Below are positions 10,903 to 19,731 of a stretch of DNA of 64,000 nt, in pieces. The notes under the pieces are model-generated. The model did no database searches, was not told the origin of the DNA, and saw nothing but the letters and a program-made list of their open reading frames with translations. The position numbers and the translations under genes were made by a program. Source of the DNA: Paenibacillus illinoisensis NBRC 15959. GTDB taxonomy: Bacteria; Bacillota; Bacilli; Paenibacillales; Paenibacillaceae. Location: the NCBI RefSeq assembly GCF_004000925.1, contig NZ_BIME01000007.1, positions 248,001-312,000 of the forward strand. Direction: 5' to 3'. Each line of letters opens with the position of its first letter. Position 1 is the first letter of the stretch.

Positions 10903-12258
10903 ATGAACAGACAACAAGAGCATTTCATTACAAAATATATGAGTCAGACATCCTCGCTGGTTTTGGCAGGAATTCAATGGTTCTTCTTCCTGTTTACCAA
11001 CACGGTTGTGGTGCCATTATCCATTGGTCATAATTTTCAGATGTCACCGGATGCCATCGCCGCATCCATGCAGCACGCTTTCCTGCTCACCGGAGCTGTG
11101 TGCATTCTGCAGGCCGTGTTTGGGCATCGCTACGCGGTCATGGACGGACCGTCAGGTCTGTGGTGGGGATTGACCCTCAGCCTGACCGTCTCCGCATCTT
11201 CTGCCGGCATGAGTCTGGAGCGAATCGGGGGCGGACTTGCTGCCGGCTTCCTGCTCGCAGGACTAACCATGGCTGTTCTTGGACGATTGGGTGCAGCCCA
11301 TCTGCTGCAGAAACTGTTTACACCCATGGTCAAGAGCGCCATGTTATTTCTCATGACGATTCAGCTGACCATGAATTTCTTCAAAGGCATGATCGGGTAT
11401 ACGGAATTCGGCACATTTAACCTGCCGGTTGCAGCTTTATCCGTAGCTATTGCCTTTCTGGTCGCCCTGATCCAACTGAAGGGAAGAGGTAAACTGGGCA
11501 ACTACTCCATCCTCATTGGCATTGTGACAGGGTGGATTGCATACAGTTTTGTGTTTCCAGGCCAGCATGCAGGGTTGTCGGGCAATTCTGGGGGGAGTTT
11601 GTTTACGCTGTTTCCATGGGGGGTACCGACGTGGGAGCCGGGCATTGTTGTAACTGCGTTCTTCGTCGGATTGGTCAATATGACGAATTCAATTACGACA
11701 TTAAGCACGGTCGAGAAAATATATGAAACACAGACGACAGACCAGCGATATAAACGCTCCTATGTGCTAACCGGATTGTTCAGCATGCTATCCGCATGTG
11801 TGGGTGTGCTGCCATTTGGTTTATTTGCTTCGTCTATCGGTTTTCTGGAAAGCACTCGGATTTTGCGGCGTGCTGCTTTTATTATCGGAGCTGCCATGTT
11901 ATGTATTTTGGGGCTCACCCCTTCGGTGACTGCCTTTTTTGCGCAAATACCACCGAGTGTGGGCAGTGCTGTGCTGTTTGTAGCCTATCTGCAAATGTTT
12001 GGAACAGCTCTCCGCACCATTGAAGGTACTGCATTTAATTCCAAGACGATCTACCGCGTGGCTCTGCCTGTGCTAACCGGCGTGGCAGTGATGAACATCC
12101 CTGCAGAGGCATTTCAGGCATTACCGATTTACCTTATTCCGATTATTAGCAATGGTCTCGTGATCGGAGTTATGGTCTCGCTGATTCTGGAGAAAAGTGT
12201 GAACTGGTCCAAAATGGAGAATGCTTCTACCGCGAGCAAAACCGCTACTTCACCATGA
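10903..12258 (+). CDS. NCS2-family uracil/xanthine-type permease
   Basis: A 451-residue polytopic membrane protein with about 12-14 hydrophobic segments. It matches the nucleobase/ascorbate transporter (NCS2) fold: GPSGLWWGLTLSL in the early helices, the substrate-loop region FFVGLVNMTNSITTLSTVEKIY, and a later GTALRTIEG segment. It resembles the uncharacterised YwdJ group more than classical PyrP, PbuX or PbuG, so the substrate (uracil, xanthine or another purine) should not be named. The ribosome-binding site is weak, consistent with translation coupled to the ankyrin gene just upstream. Its 3' end overlaps the convergent PilZ gene by 14 bases. Confidence 0.85.
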   Translation: MNRQQEHFITKYMSQTSSLVLAGIQWFFFLFTNTVVVPLSIGHNFQMSPDAIAASMQHAFLLTGAVCILQAVFGHRYAVMDGPSGLWWGLTLSLTVSASSAGMSLERIGGGLAAGFLLAGLTMAVLGRLGAAHLLQKLFTPMVKSAMLFLMTIQLTMNFFKGMIGYTEFGTFNLPVAALSVAIAFLVALIQLKGRGKLGNYSILIGIVTGWIAYSFVFPGQHAGLSGNSGGSLFTLFPWGVPTWEPGIVVTAFFVGLVNMTNSITTLSTVEKIYETQTTDQRYKRSYVLTGLFSMLSACVGVLPFGLFASSIGFLESTRILRRAAFIIGAAMLCILGLTPSVTAFFAQIPPSVGSAVLFVAYLQMFGTALRTIEGTAFNSKTIYRVALPVLTGVAVMNIPAEAFQALPIYLIPIISNGLVIGVMVSLILEKSVNWSKMENASTASKTATSP

Positions 12259-12622
12259 TTCTTCCCTGTCCGGCAAGCATGCGCAGTTCTCTGGACAGGC
12301 GATCATGGTTCCCGTCTTGTATTTTAAGCTGCACGCCGTAATGCCAGGTTTCGTTCTCCTCGTTGCCCCAGCGCAGTGTTCCTTCCAGATCTAACGGATC
12401 TTCAAAAAGAAGCAGATTCATTCCGATCCGGATTTCATTGGACTCCACATGCAGGCTTAGCGGAAATGAAAGCTGGCACCCCGATCGGCTGATATCGATC
12501 AATTCGGCCTGAATGGGTTTGTGCGGAGCAGAGACTCCATTAATGCTGATAATGTAAATTTCAAACGTGATGGGTTCCTTCAATGTATAACGAAAAGGCT
12601 CTCTTCTAAGGTTGATTGACAT
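12245..12622 (-). CDS. PilZ-domain protein, likely c-di-GMP receptor
   Basis: A 125-residue cytoplasmic protein. The start at 12622 (MSINLRREPFRY) is fixed by GGAGG at the right distance; a longer reading to 12652 has no ribosome-binding site. Both c-di-GMP-binding signatures are present: the N-terminal RREPFR (an RxxxR motif) and DISRSGCQLSF (a D-x-S-x-x-G motif). It is a stand-alone PilZ domain without the YcgR N-terminal partner domain. A potential source of its ligand in the window is the PAS-GGDEF protein at 40.9-41.9 kb. The output partner is unknown. Confidence 0.85.
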   Translation of the reverse strand: MSINLRREPFRYTLKEPITFEIYIISINGVSAPHKPIQAELIDISRSGCQLSFPLSLHVESNEIRIGMNLLLFEDPLDLEGTLRWGNEENETWHYGVQLKIQDGNHDRLSRELRMLAGQGRIMVK

Positions 12623-12731
12623 AGTTTCCTCCACAAAGTTCAAAAAGTTCATGTTATGGATATATCGTCAATTTGTAGCCGAAAATGAAGAGATATGGCC
12701 TTGTTTGCATTGAAGGGGATCCAACACCATG

Positions 12732-13196
12732 TCAGGTAAAATTGAGCCCTATGCTCGCACTCGCAGACCGTGGATCATAGCTGGAATATATTGATCCCCA
12801 TGGGAAGCTGTATTCCATATAGGGATAGGGTTTAGAGCGGTTAATATGCGGCGCAGTGGAAATTTGATTTTTGAGCCACTCATCATGGGCCAGCTTGCGC
12901 TTCATCTCACCTGCTTCGGTCCAGTCATCCCATGAAGAGGGGAATTCTTCGCCGTCCAGTGCCAAACTGGCCTGAACCAGCCGGGACTGGTGGAAACACA
13001 AGGCGAGGTAAAATGCTTTAACATCTGCAGAGGCATCTGATTTGAATTTGTACCACGTATATCCCGTAGTAAGTTTCTGAACCTCCGTACGATTCTCCCG
13101 ATAAAACCAACTTGCCTTCAATTCCTCCTCCGTAAGACCGGAGTACAATTTCAGGCTATCGTGAACCCGAATCACGCCGCTTTCCCATCCGTCCAT
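12732..13196 (-). CDS. Hypothetical protein (154 aa)
   Basis: A soluble 154-residue protein rich in Trp, Tyr and Ser, with no signal peptide or membrane segment. The ATG has AGGAG upstream. I recognise no family. The composition and the position next to HEAT-, SMI1- and ankyrin-type genes recall small immunity-like proteins of Firmicutes, which is only a contextual guess. It is divergent from the HEAT-repeat gene. Confidence 0.65.
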   Translation of the reverse strand: MDGWESGVIRVHDSLKLYSGLTEEELKASWFYRENRTEVQKLTTGYTWYKFKSDASADVKAFYLALCFHQSRLVQASLALDGEEFPSSWDDWTEAGEMKRKLAHDEWLKNQISTAPHINRSKPYPYMEYSFPWGSIYSSYDPRSASASIGLNFT

Positions 13197-13344
13197 ATTA
13201 CAGCTCCTCCCTCATTGCATTTTTTCACAAGTATAGCATACAGATATAGCCCCTGAGTTCCTTTAACCCCGGTTCCCGGCTTGATATAATGGTTGGATAT
13301 GGTTCTGATTCCTCACCTGAATCAGATGGGAAGGAGCGGATGAA

Positions 13345-14928
13345 ATGCGGCAATTAACTTCGGAACTCCGGCATAAACTGGATCAGCTCGAGACGGGAAC
13401 GGTTCGGGAAATCGCCGAGCAGCTCCGTCATCTTGGTCAATCCGGAGAGTATATCTTGATCCCGAGTCTGCTGCGGCTGATGGATGATGACAGTCTTGTT
13501 ATTCGTCAGGCTGCAGAGCAGGCTGTAGCTCGTTTGATAGAAGCGTGTCCAGTATCCGAACTGGTGTGGCTGAACGAACATGTAAGGGAATGGCGTCCTT
13601 CCCCCGTCATTTGGAAGCGGGTCGTGGAACGTGAGGTACATAAGATAGATCAGGCCAGTACAATTCGTTTGTCCATGTTGACGATGCACTGGAGCGGCTA
13701 CATCAGAGAGGCTGCGGTTAAAAGAATGATTCGGGAGGATGAGTCCTATAGCTTTCCTTATTTGCTGCTTCGGTTGAATGACTGGGTGCCCGAAATTCGT
13801 CAGTTGGCGAGAGCGGCACTGGAACTTAAACTGAAGCCCGAGCATGCCAAGCTGTGGATGGAAAATATCATGCTTGTGGAGCGGCTTCGGATCTGTGGAC
13901 GGGATTCATTCGAGTCTTTTATCGAATCCGTACATCACCTGCTGCGTCAGAAGGAATGCAGGTTTGTCCTTCATAACGCACGGGTATCCCCTGAACCCAG
14001 CATCCGTCAGTTCGCTTTTCGGATTTCACTCGAAGCAGAGGGCACGGATGCTGGCATGATTATGGAGCAGGCATTACGGGATGAGAACCCTGCCATCCGG
14101 CGATGGGCAGCGCAGCGAGTAGATCGTATGTTGTCCGGTCAGAAGCTGAGAGAGGCCCTTCTTGGCATGCAGCTGGACAGTGTACCTTCAATCCGCCGGG
14201 AAGGTCTGGCTGTACTTGCCACGATGTATCCAGATGATGCAAAGGCCATTATAATGGATCGGCTTCTGGATTCAAACCTGCCAGTGCGGGATACAGCACG
14301 GAGGTATGCCAAACGGTGGATGAACGTGAGCTATGCGGAGTGGTATCTGGATGTCATCTGGGGTGATGATCAGCATCATCTCGCTGCAGCAATTTCAGGA
14401 CTGGGAGAGACGGGGGACAAGGCAGACGCAGAAGTGCTGTATGAATATGCGAAGCATCCATCGATTGCCGTACGAAAAGCCGTTATCCGCGGATTAATGC
14501 GGCTGGACGCTTCTTCATACGGAACGCATTTTGTAGATTCGCTAAAAAGCCCGCAATCTGGCATTTCTCGGGAGGCCTGCCGTGCACTTATGCATCATCC
14601 CTATCTCATTCAGCCTGATGTAATGGCTGATCTGTTGTCGGACCCTGATGCCCTGCCTCATGTCGTCCGCAATGTGCTGCGCATTATTTCTTCCATGAGC
14701 AAGTGGAATCAGGTTGGACTGCTGCTGCAGCAGCTTCCAGCGGCAAGGCACGAATGGGTGAAACAAGCCATTCATCGCCAGTTGTATAACTGGGCCAGGT
14801 ACCCGAACCGCAGCTACGGCGGAAGATTGTCCGTGGCAGAACGGGGACGTCTTCATAAGCTGCTGTCGTTATGCGGGCAGGAACTGGACGGTGATCTGCT
14901 GCATCGCTTGGAGTGGCTAATGCAATAA
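13345..14928 (+). CDS. HEAT-repeat protein
   Basis: A 527-residue alpha-solenoid protein made of degenerate HEAT repeats of about 30-40 residues from end to end, for example LRLMDDDSLVIRQAAEQAVARL near the N-terminus and later YAKHPSIAVRKAVIRGLMRLD and ALRDENPAIRRWAAQRV. The ATG follows AAGGAG. Such proteins act as binding scaffolds; some serve as immunity proteins or phycobilin-lyase-like factors, but nothing specifies a partner here. It heads a five-gene plus-strand run (13345-17363) with gaps from 10 to about 73 bases, probably one operon. Confidence 0.8.
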   Translation: MRQLTSELRHKLDQLETGTVREIAEQLRHLGQSGEYILIPSLLRLMDDDSLVIRQAAEQAVARLIEACPVSELVWLNEHVREWRPSPVIWKRVVEREVHKIDQASTIRLSMLTMHWSGYIREAAVKRMIREDESYSFPYLLLRLNDWVPEIRQLARAALELKLKPEHAKLWMENIMLVERLRICGRDSFESFIESVHHLLRQKECRFVLHNARVSPEPSIRQFAFRISLEAEGTDAGMIMEQALRDENPAIRRWAAQRVDRMLSGQKLREALLGMQLDSVPSIRREGLAVLATMYPDDAKAIIMDRLLDSNLPVRDTARRYAKRWMNVSYAEWYLDVIWGDDQHHLAAAISGLGETGDKADAEVLYEYAKHPSIAVRKAVIRGLMRLDASSYGTHFVDSLKSPQSGISREACRALMHHPYLIQPDVMADLLSDPDALPHVVRNVLRIISSMSKWNQVGLLLQQLPAARHEWVKQAIHRQLYNWARYPNRSYGGRLSVAERGRLHKLLSLCGQELDGDLLHRLEWLMQ

Positions 14929-14956
14929 ATCATGACGATCAGAGAGGAAGATAAGA

Positions 14957-15421
14957 ATGCGTGGGACATTTCAATTCGTGACGGGAACGGCAACCATGTG
15001 CCTGTTCGATCTGGCTTCGTTAAAACACCGTGTAGAAGAACCGACCGACTGGTGGTCCATTCCGGAAGATGAACTGGCTGAGGTGAATGCGGGCAATTGC
15101 CTCTTTTTCAATCTGGGAGCCGATGGATTGTACGAGGTGTCATGGAGTGTGGACATCTCGGATTCAACCAGCGTAGTGCAAGAAACGGAAGGTGCGCAGG
15201 TATTCTATCTGCAAGTTCCGTCCGGCAACGTATTTCTGGGTGCAGCTGAAGATGTCAGTGGGGGAGAACTGGAGCCGGATGAGTCATGCGATGGAATAAC
15301 ACTATCGCTGCAGCCGGGAAATGTGGCTTGCATCGTCTCAAGAGAAGGCAATCAGATCTCACTGACGATTCAACCAGGTGCTCAAGGACACAATGATCTG
15401 AATAGTCTGATCCGGATTTGA
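14957..15421 (+). CDS. Hypothetical protein (154 aa), HEAT-gene operon
   Basis: An acidic, beta-rich protein of 154 residues without a signal or membrane segment. It begins 28 bases after the HEAT-repeat gene, with GAGGAAG before the ATG. The repeated short beta-strand pattern suggests a small all-beta fold, but I do not recognise a family with confidence. Gene context suggests a role linked to the neighbouring SMI1/KNR4 protein. Confidence 0.65.
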   Translation: MRGTFQFVTGTATMCLFDLASLKHRVEEPTDWWSIPEDELAEVNAGNCLFFNLGADGLYEVSWSVDISDSTSVVQETEGAQVFYLQVPSGNVFLGAAEDVSGGELEPDESCDGITLSLQPGNVACIVSREGNQISLTIQPGAQGHNDLNSLIRI

Positions 15422-15494
15422 AGTGTTTTTTATAAGGATAGACAGATCTCATAGAACTCAAGAACTGAAGAAAACGGAAGCGGGAGGAATCCAC

Positions 15495-16178
15495 ATGCCG
15501 AATTGGAATTTCACATCGATCACAGATTCAGATAAACTGCATCAACATATGCAGGTACTCGCCGCACTAGATATCATCCTGTCGGAGGAAGAATGGCTTC
15601 GTGTACACCGATATGAAGCAGAACTGCAGCCTGGTGTAGCTTGGGGGAGTATCGACAACGGGGCAGGAGATCACCTGCATGTGTTGTTTACCCCATCGGG
15701 TACCTTAATCAAAGGATTTGATCATGAATCTCCCTTAAGCCCCCATGCTCGTGACGATGGTGAAGTCTATCCGGGCATGTATGATGAAGTGCCGAAGGCA
15801 TTAAGAGCAATCTTGGAGGACCAGGAAGAGAGAATGGAACCCGAGGATGTTACCTTTTGTATTTGGCAGGAGGGAAAAGACCCGGAGTGGAAGACAGGAA
15901 GCTGGATTCAGCAAGCGTTAATCGAAGAAAGCGAAGACGACGCCACAGGCGGTGCCGATTTTTTGCTGGGCTATATTGAGGAAACGCCAGAGGCGTTCGC
16001 TGATTGGGCAGAGGGTTATTACGAGTCACATGAACTGCCGCTGTCTGCGATTGCAGAAGTATATGAAGGAAAACCAGTGACGCCAGGTTTAATCAGGAAG
16101 CTATGTCCTGAACGTGATGTAGAAGCAGCACTGGATGAGCTGCAACAACGTGGTTATGTCATAGAACGAATGGAATAG
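15495..16178 (+). CDS. Hypothetical acidic protein (227 aa), HEAT-gene operon
   Basis: A soluble acidic protein beginning MPNWNFTSITD. The start at 15495 is chosen because GGGAGGA lies immediately upstream; a longer reading to 15423 has no such site. The middle part contains the pattern DHLHVLFTPSGTLIKGFDHES, and the C-terminal part has a helical segment (TPGLIRKLCPERDVEAALDEL) like a small winged helix or a helical bundle. I recognise no named family. It lies 73 bases after the preceding gene and 20 bases before the SMI1/KNR4 gene. Confidence 0.7.
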   Translation: MPNWNFTSITDSDKLHQHMQVLAALDIILSEEEWLRVHRYEAELQPGVAWGSIDNGAGDHLHVLFTPSGTLIKGFDHESPLSPHARDDGEVYPGMYDEVPKALRAILEDQEERMEPEDVTFCIWQEGKDPEWKTGSWIQQALIEESEDDATGGADFLLGYIEETPEAFADWAEGYYESHELPLSAIAEVYEGKPVTPGLIRKLCPERDVEAALDELQQRGYVIERME

Positions 16179-16198
16179 AGGGTGAGGGGACAGCAGTC

Positions 16199-16819
16199 GT
16201 GTATAAGCAGCAACTGGAACGCATAAGCGAGAAGTTGAAGAATCTTCAACGTTTGGATGCGGATATGAGCTTGTTTGGGGCAGAGAACCACGAGTATGAG
16301 CTGGAGCGGGTATGGACACCGGAAGAGATCACAGGGTTCGAACAGAAATGGAAGATTAATTTGCCAGAGGAGTATCGGGCTTTTCTGATGCATATGGGAT
16401 CGGGAGGAGCAGGTCCATATTACGGACTGGAGAAGCCGGAAGATGGGGTGTATGCCGTCATTGGATATGACGATGAGCTGAATGCTATCTCGGATCCATT
16501 TCCCTATGTAGAAGCTTGGAACTGGGAAGTTGACTGGTATGATGACAGCAAGGAGGAAGAAGAGTGGGATGTACTGGACCATGATTATCTGGATCCTAAA
16601 CGGTCGGCAGGCCTGCTGCGCATCAGTGATTTTGGCTGCGGCATTTCCATGAATCTGGTCTTGAATGGACCATGCAGCGGGGAGATCTGGACCGATGATC
16701 GGGCGAATCGCAGCGGCATCTATCCGGATCATTATTTCGGTAATACGGAACGTCTGCGTTTTCTGGATTGGTATGAGTTATGGCTGGATCGTTCCATCCA
16801 TGAATTGAATGAAGAGTAG
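16199..16819 (+). CDS. SMI1/KNR4 (SUKH) family protein
   Basis: A 206-residue cytoplasmic protein with a GTG start about ten bases after a GAGGGTGAGGGG ribosome-binding region. The SUKH core is evident: RVWTPEEITGFEQKWKINLP, then EEYRAFLMHMGSGGAGPYYGL, then the later strand NRSGIYPDHYF and LRFLDWYELWLD. Bacterial SUKH proteins form a major immunity family against contact-dependent and polymorphic toxins, although solitary members are widespread. No cognate toxin gene is adjacent; the following gene encodes a DUF5412 membrane protein ten bases away. Confidence 0.88.
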   Translation: MYKQQLERISEKLKNLQRLDADMSLFGAENHEYELERVWTPEEITGFEQKWKINLPEEYRAFLMHMGSGGAGPYYGLEKPEDGVYAVIGYDDELNAISDPFPYVEAWNWEVDWYDDSKEEEEWDVLDHDYLDPKRSAGLLRISDFGCGISMNLVLNGPCSGEIWTDDRANRSGIYPDHYFGNTERLRFLDWYELWLDRSIHELNEE

Positions 16820-16829
16820 GGGATTCTTG

Positions 16830-17363
16830 ATGGTAAAAAAAATGAACAGGATTGCATTCTTGCTCGTGCTCATTTTATACTTCATTTCGTTTTACTCATT
16901 ATATGCCAATATGCATAATCAATGGTTGATCGCTCCGCCTGTCTATGTGCTGCTCGTTTTTTCTATATTCGTTCTTGCCCTAGCTATATTTGGGATTCAA
17001 GATCGATCGAACAACTTTGCGAAGCTGAGAAGCTGGATCTCGGTGATTCTCTCTTCAGTCCTCATTGTCCTACTCCTTGTCGTTGCATCATTTACTGCGA
17101 TGTTCTCCGGAGCAAAAGTATTACTTACGACGACACATTCGCCAGATCAGCACTATACACTGAAGTTCTATAAAACGGATGCGGGTGCAATGGGGACATT
17201 CGGTATTGTAGGGGAATTACAGGGACCGCTTTGGTTTCGAAAAGTAGTGTATTCGGAGCGAAAAGCAGATCAAGTCCATTTGCAATGGAGCAATAACCAC
17301 ACCGTTGTCATTAATGAGCATCAAGTGAATTTATTGCTAGAGAAATCCTGGATTCCACAATAA
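16830..17363 (+). CDS. DUF5412 membrane protein
   Basis: A 177-residue membrane protein. The ATG at 16830 is preferred for its AGGGGA upstream. Three hydrophobic segments occupy about residues 7-27, 33-53 and 64-87, followed by an extracytoplasmic domain. The pattern HSPDQHYTLKFYKTDAGAMGT, then GELQGPLWFRKVVY matches DUF5412. The function is unknown. It closes the 13.3-17.4 kb run. Confidence 0.8.
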   Translation: MVKKMNRIAFLLVLILYFISFYSLYANMHNQWLIAPPVYVLLVFSIFVLALAIFGIQDRSNNFAKLRSWISVILSSVLIVLLLVVASFTAMFSGAKVLLTTTHSPDQHYTLKFYKTDAGAMGTFGIVGELQGPLWFRKVVYSERKADQVHLQWSNNHTVVINEHQVNLLLEKSWIPQ

Positions 17364-17540
17364 TACTCATTGAGAATAACTAAGCTTTCTAGGGACCTCG
17401 TTGTAACTCATGTAGATCAGTGATAACCATTTAACGTGAGTGAAAATAACTGATTCGACTTTACATAAATAAATAGGGTTTATAAAAAACGTACGATGAT
17501 CTATAAAGCACATTTTAATAAAGAACAGTACGGATTAATG

Positions 17541-17577
17541 AATGATCTCTGTCTTAAACAGGGGTCATTCTTTTTAT
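17541..17577 (+). terminator. Rho-independent terminator in the 17364-17737 gap
   Basis: GAATGATCTCTG pairs with CAGGGGTCATTC and is followed by TTTTT. It lies 178 bases after the DUF5412 gene. The sequence between that gene and the hairpin is AT-rich and contains no ORF I would call. The remainder of the gap holds the sigma-factor promoter described separately. Confidence 0.8.
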
Positions 17578-17672
17578 CGTTTAACTCAAAATATTTCCAG
17601 ACAGCCTTGAGCCATATTGGGCCAGTTTGAATCTATTTTACAATCCGGCTCATTGGGATTTGGGAAAATAAT

Positions 17673-17699
17673 AAAAACCGTTTGGTGCAGTTACCCGTC
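17673..17699 (+). promoter_or_regulatory. Possible ECF-sigma-dependent promoter of the sigma-factor gene
   Basis: AAAAAC (17673-17678), a 17-base spacer, then CGTC (17696-17699). This resembles the AAC/CGTC layout of Bacillus SigM/SigV-type promoters and would fit autoregulation. Transcription would begin about 30 bases before the GTG start. Confidence 0.4.
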
Positions 17700-17737
17700 T
17701 TATACCACAGAAAGAGAGAGAGAAGGAGGGAACCGGG

Positions 17738-18286
17738 GTGGAGACCAAAGCCGAGATGAAGAAGATGATATTCGTGCAAACCGAAGATGAGACGGTGTTT
17801 GTCCAGTCCATCATGGAGCATCAAGATACGCTGATTTCCATTGCCTACAGCTATCTCCGCAATCGTCATGATGCTCTGGAAGCCGTGCAGGAGATGACAT
17901 GCCGGGCCTGGACGAAGCGTCGGAGTTTGAAAAATGAAAAAGCGTTCAAATCATGGATTATTCGTATTCTGATCTATGTCTGTATTGATGAACAGAGACG
18001 CCGCAAGCGAACCACACCGCTGGCTAATGACGGTTTGGAGGATGTGTTTGCAGAGGTCGCAGTTGCAGGCCAGGATGATAACCGGATTGTCATGTGGGGA
18101 TTTTTGCAGAAAATAAAACCGAAATACCGCCATGTATTATTGCTGAAATATTATAACGACATGACACTAAGTGACATTGCCTCGATCCTTGGAAAACCCG
18201 AAGGCACCATCAAAACCTGGCAGCACAAAGGGCTGGAGCACTTACGCAAGCTGATGAAGAACAGGGGGGATTGGCATGAGAACTAG
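17738..18286 (+). CDS. ECF-type RNA polymerase sigma factor
   Basis: A 182-residue sigma-70-family factor with a GTG start seven bases after GGAGGG. Region 2 spans about residues 25-95 (LISIAYSYLRNRHDALEAVQE). Region 4 spans about 120-175, with RHVLLLKYYNDMTLSDIASIL and the recognition helix PEGTIKTWQHKGLEHLRKLM. It belongs to the SigV/SigM-like group that pairs with DUF4179 anti-sigma factors. The cognate anti-sigma gene overlaps its 3' end by 11 bases, so the two are translationally coupled. The inducing stress is unknown; cell-envelope stress is usual for the group. Confidence 0.93.
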   Translation: METKAEMKKMIFVQTEDETVFVQSIMEHQDTLISIAYSYLRNRHDALEAVQEMTCRAWTKRRSLKNEKAFKSWIIRILIYVCIDEQRRRKRTTPLANDGLEDVFAEVAVAGQDDNRIVMWGFLQKIKPKYRHVLLLKYYNDMTLSDIASILGKPEGTIKTWQHKGLEHLRKLMKNRGDWHEN

Positions 18287-19415
18287 TCCGGAGGAACAAG
18301 CGCTTCTTGCAGACGCATATCAGGTTGAAGTAGAGAAACAGCATTTGAACCCGGCAGATACGGCGTTTGCCATCCAGCGAGGGCTTGCAAAAGCAAGAGC
18401 GAGGCGAACGACAAGCGGTCTCCCAATAAAATGGGTCACTGCTGTGCTCATTACAGCAATTACTGCCGCGTGTTTCCTGCTCGGGCCATACCGAGGGATG
18501 GTTATCCCCCAGACAACAGCTGTTGAACCCATTCAGGACTGGGGAGTGCTGGAGCCTTTTCGAAAACTAGCTGAGCAGGACGTTAGCGGGGGTACGATCG
18601 AATCTGCAATGAATAATGGCTATGTTCAACTTGTCGACCGTACGGTGAAATCGGGAATATATCAATTTACCGTTAATGCAGTAATGGCAGACGAGAACAA
18701 GTTAATTGTGTTATATACAGCCAAGACAGACGATACTCAAGAAGTCTATTCGGTTGTGAATACCAAGATGACAAACGCGGTAACGAATAATGTATTGGGC
18801 GACGGAAATATTAGAGGGGTGCATCATTCAGAAGATGAGCACACCATTTATGGTCAAAGCGCCATAGAGTTTCAAAAAAATCAGCCCTTGCCTGAACAAG
18901 TCATGATGAATGTACAGATTTCATCAGTTGTTCCGAACCAAGGGACTGATTCAGATGCAGTCAAAAAGGAACGGAAATATCAATTTTCAAAAAAAATGAA
19001 CGTCACTTTCAATCTGGACCCTAAATTCTCGATTCCACAGACAGAAGTCTTAGAACTGAATAAGCTATTCACAGTTGGTGGATATGAGGTTATGTTATCT
19101 GAAGTAGAATTATCCCCTCTTGTGACTCGTGTCAGATTCATTTATGAACCTGGCAAAAAGATTGATTACGAAACCAAACTTTCCATCTACGATGTAGTTA
19201 ACCCTATTAAAATTGTTTCTACAACCAAGGATGGTAAGCAGTTAGAGTTATCCTCGGTAGGAGGAATTGGCACCGAAGACGGCATGATCCACTCGTTCAG
19301 CAGCAACCTGCTTGATAATCCACAATCGTTGGTGTTAAAGCTGCTTGCACCGGGCAAAGTGTATGATGATCTTCAGGAAGCAGAACGCGATATGATCGAG
19401 TTGAAAATCAAATAG
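18276..19415 (+). CDS. Membrane anti-sigma factor, DUF4179/DUF5643
   Basis: A 379-residue single-pass membrane protein. Residues 1-45 are the cytoplasmic sigma-binding part (DTAFAIQRGLAKARAR). A membrane helix covers about 50-72 (WVTAVLITAITAACFLLG). The extracytoplasmic DUF4179 domain extends from about 95 to 220, and a DUF5643-like domain from about 245 (FTVGGYEVMLSEVELSPLVTRV) to the end. It overlaps the sigma-factor gene and has a GGGGG ribosome-binding site inside that gene. It should hold the sigma factor inactive until an envelope signal arrives. Confidence 0.88.
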   Translation: MRTSPEEQALLADAYQVEVEKQHLNPADTAFAIQRGLAKARARRTTSGLPIKWVTAVLITAITAACFLLGPYRGMVIPQTTAVEPIQDWGVLEPFRKLAEQDVSGGTIESAMNNGYVQLVDRTVKSGIYQFTVNAVMADENKLIVLYTAKTDDTQEVYSVVNTKMTNAVTNNVLGDGNIRGVHHSEDEHTIYGQSAIEFQKNQPLPEQVMMNVQISSVVPNQGTDSDAVKKERKYQFSKKMNVTFNLDPKFSIPQTEVLELNKLFTVGGYEVMLSEVELSPLVTRVRFIYEPGKKIDYETKLSIYDVVNPIKIVSTTKDGKQLELSSVGGIGTEDGMIHSFSSNLLDNPQSLVLKLLAPGKVYDDLQEAERDMIELKIK

Positions 19416-19458
19416 ACTGGTTTGTTGTCATCAGGATTCAGCGGAATCAACCTAATTG

Positions 19459-19496
19459 GCCTGCTTGTACGTAACAGCGTACGAGGCAGGCTTTTT
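19459..19496 (+). terminator. Terminator after sigma/anti-sigma operon
   Basis: GCCTGCTTGTACG pairs with CGTACGAGGCAGGC, followed by TTTTT, 44 bases after the anti-sigma stop. The rest of the 19416-19731 gap is AT-rich leader of the chemoreceptor gene; I see no other feature in it. Confidence 0.88.
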
Positions 19497-19731
19497 GGTT
19501 TATCTCTCGATTGATATGGAAGCCTATTATTTTGCTGTAGTATATAAATTTTAAATTTAGAATACCGATATACATAATGTAGCGCTTATTTCATGTTTAT
19601 GAAGTTAATTTGTACTATGCTACAGCGCGGGGGATTTGCGGATTGCGTATAAGCAGGACCATAGACCAATGGAATGTAGTACAGAGTTGCCCTACAACAC
19701 CACATTTACCTAGATAAAGGACGGGGAACGG

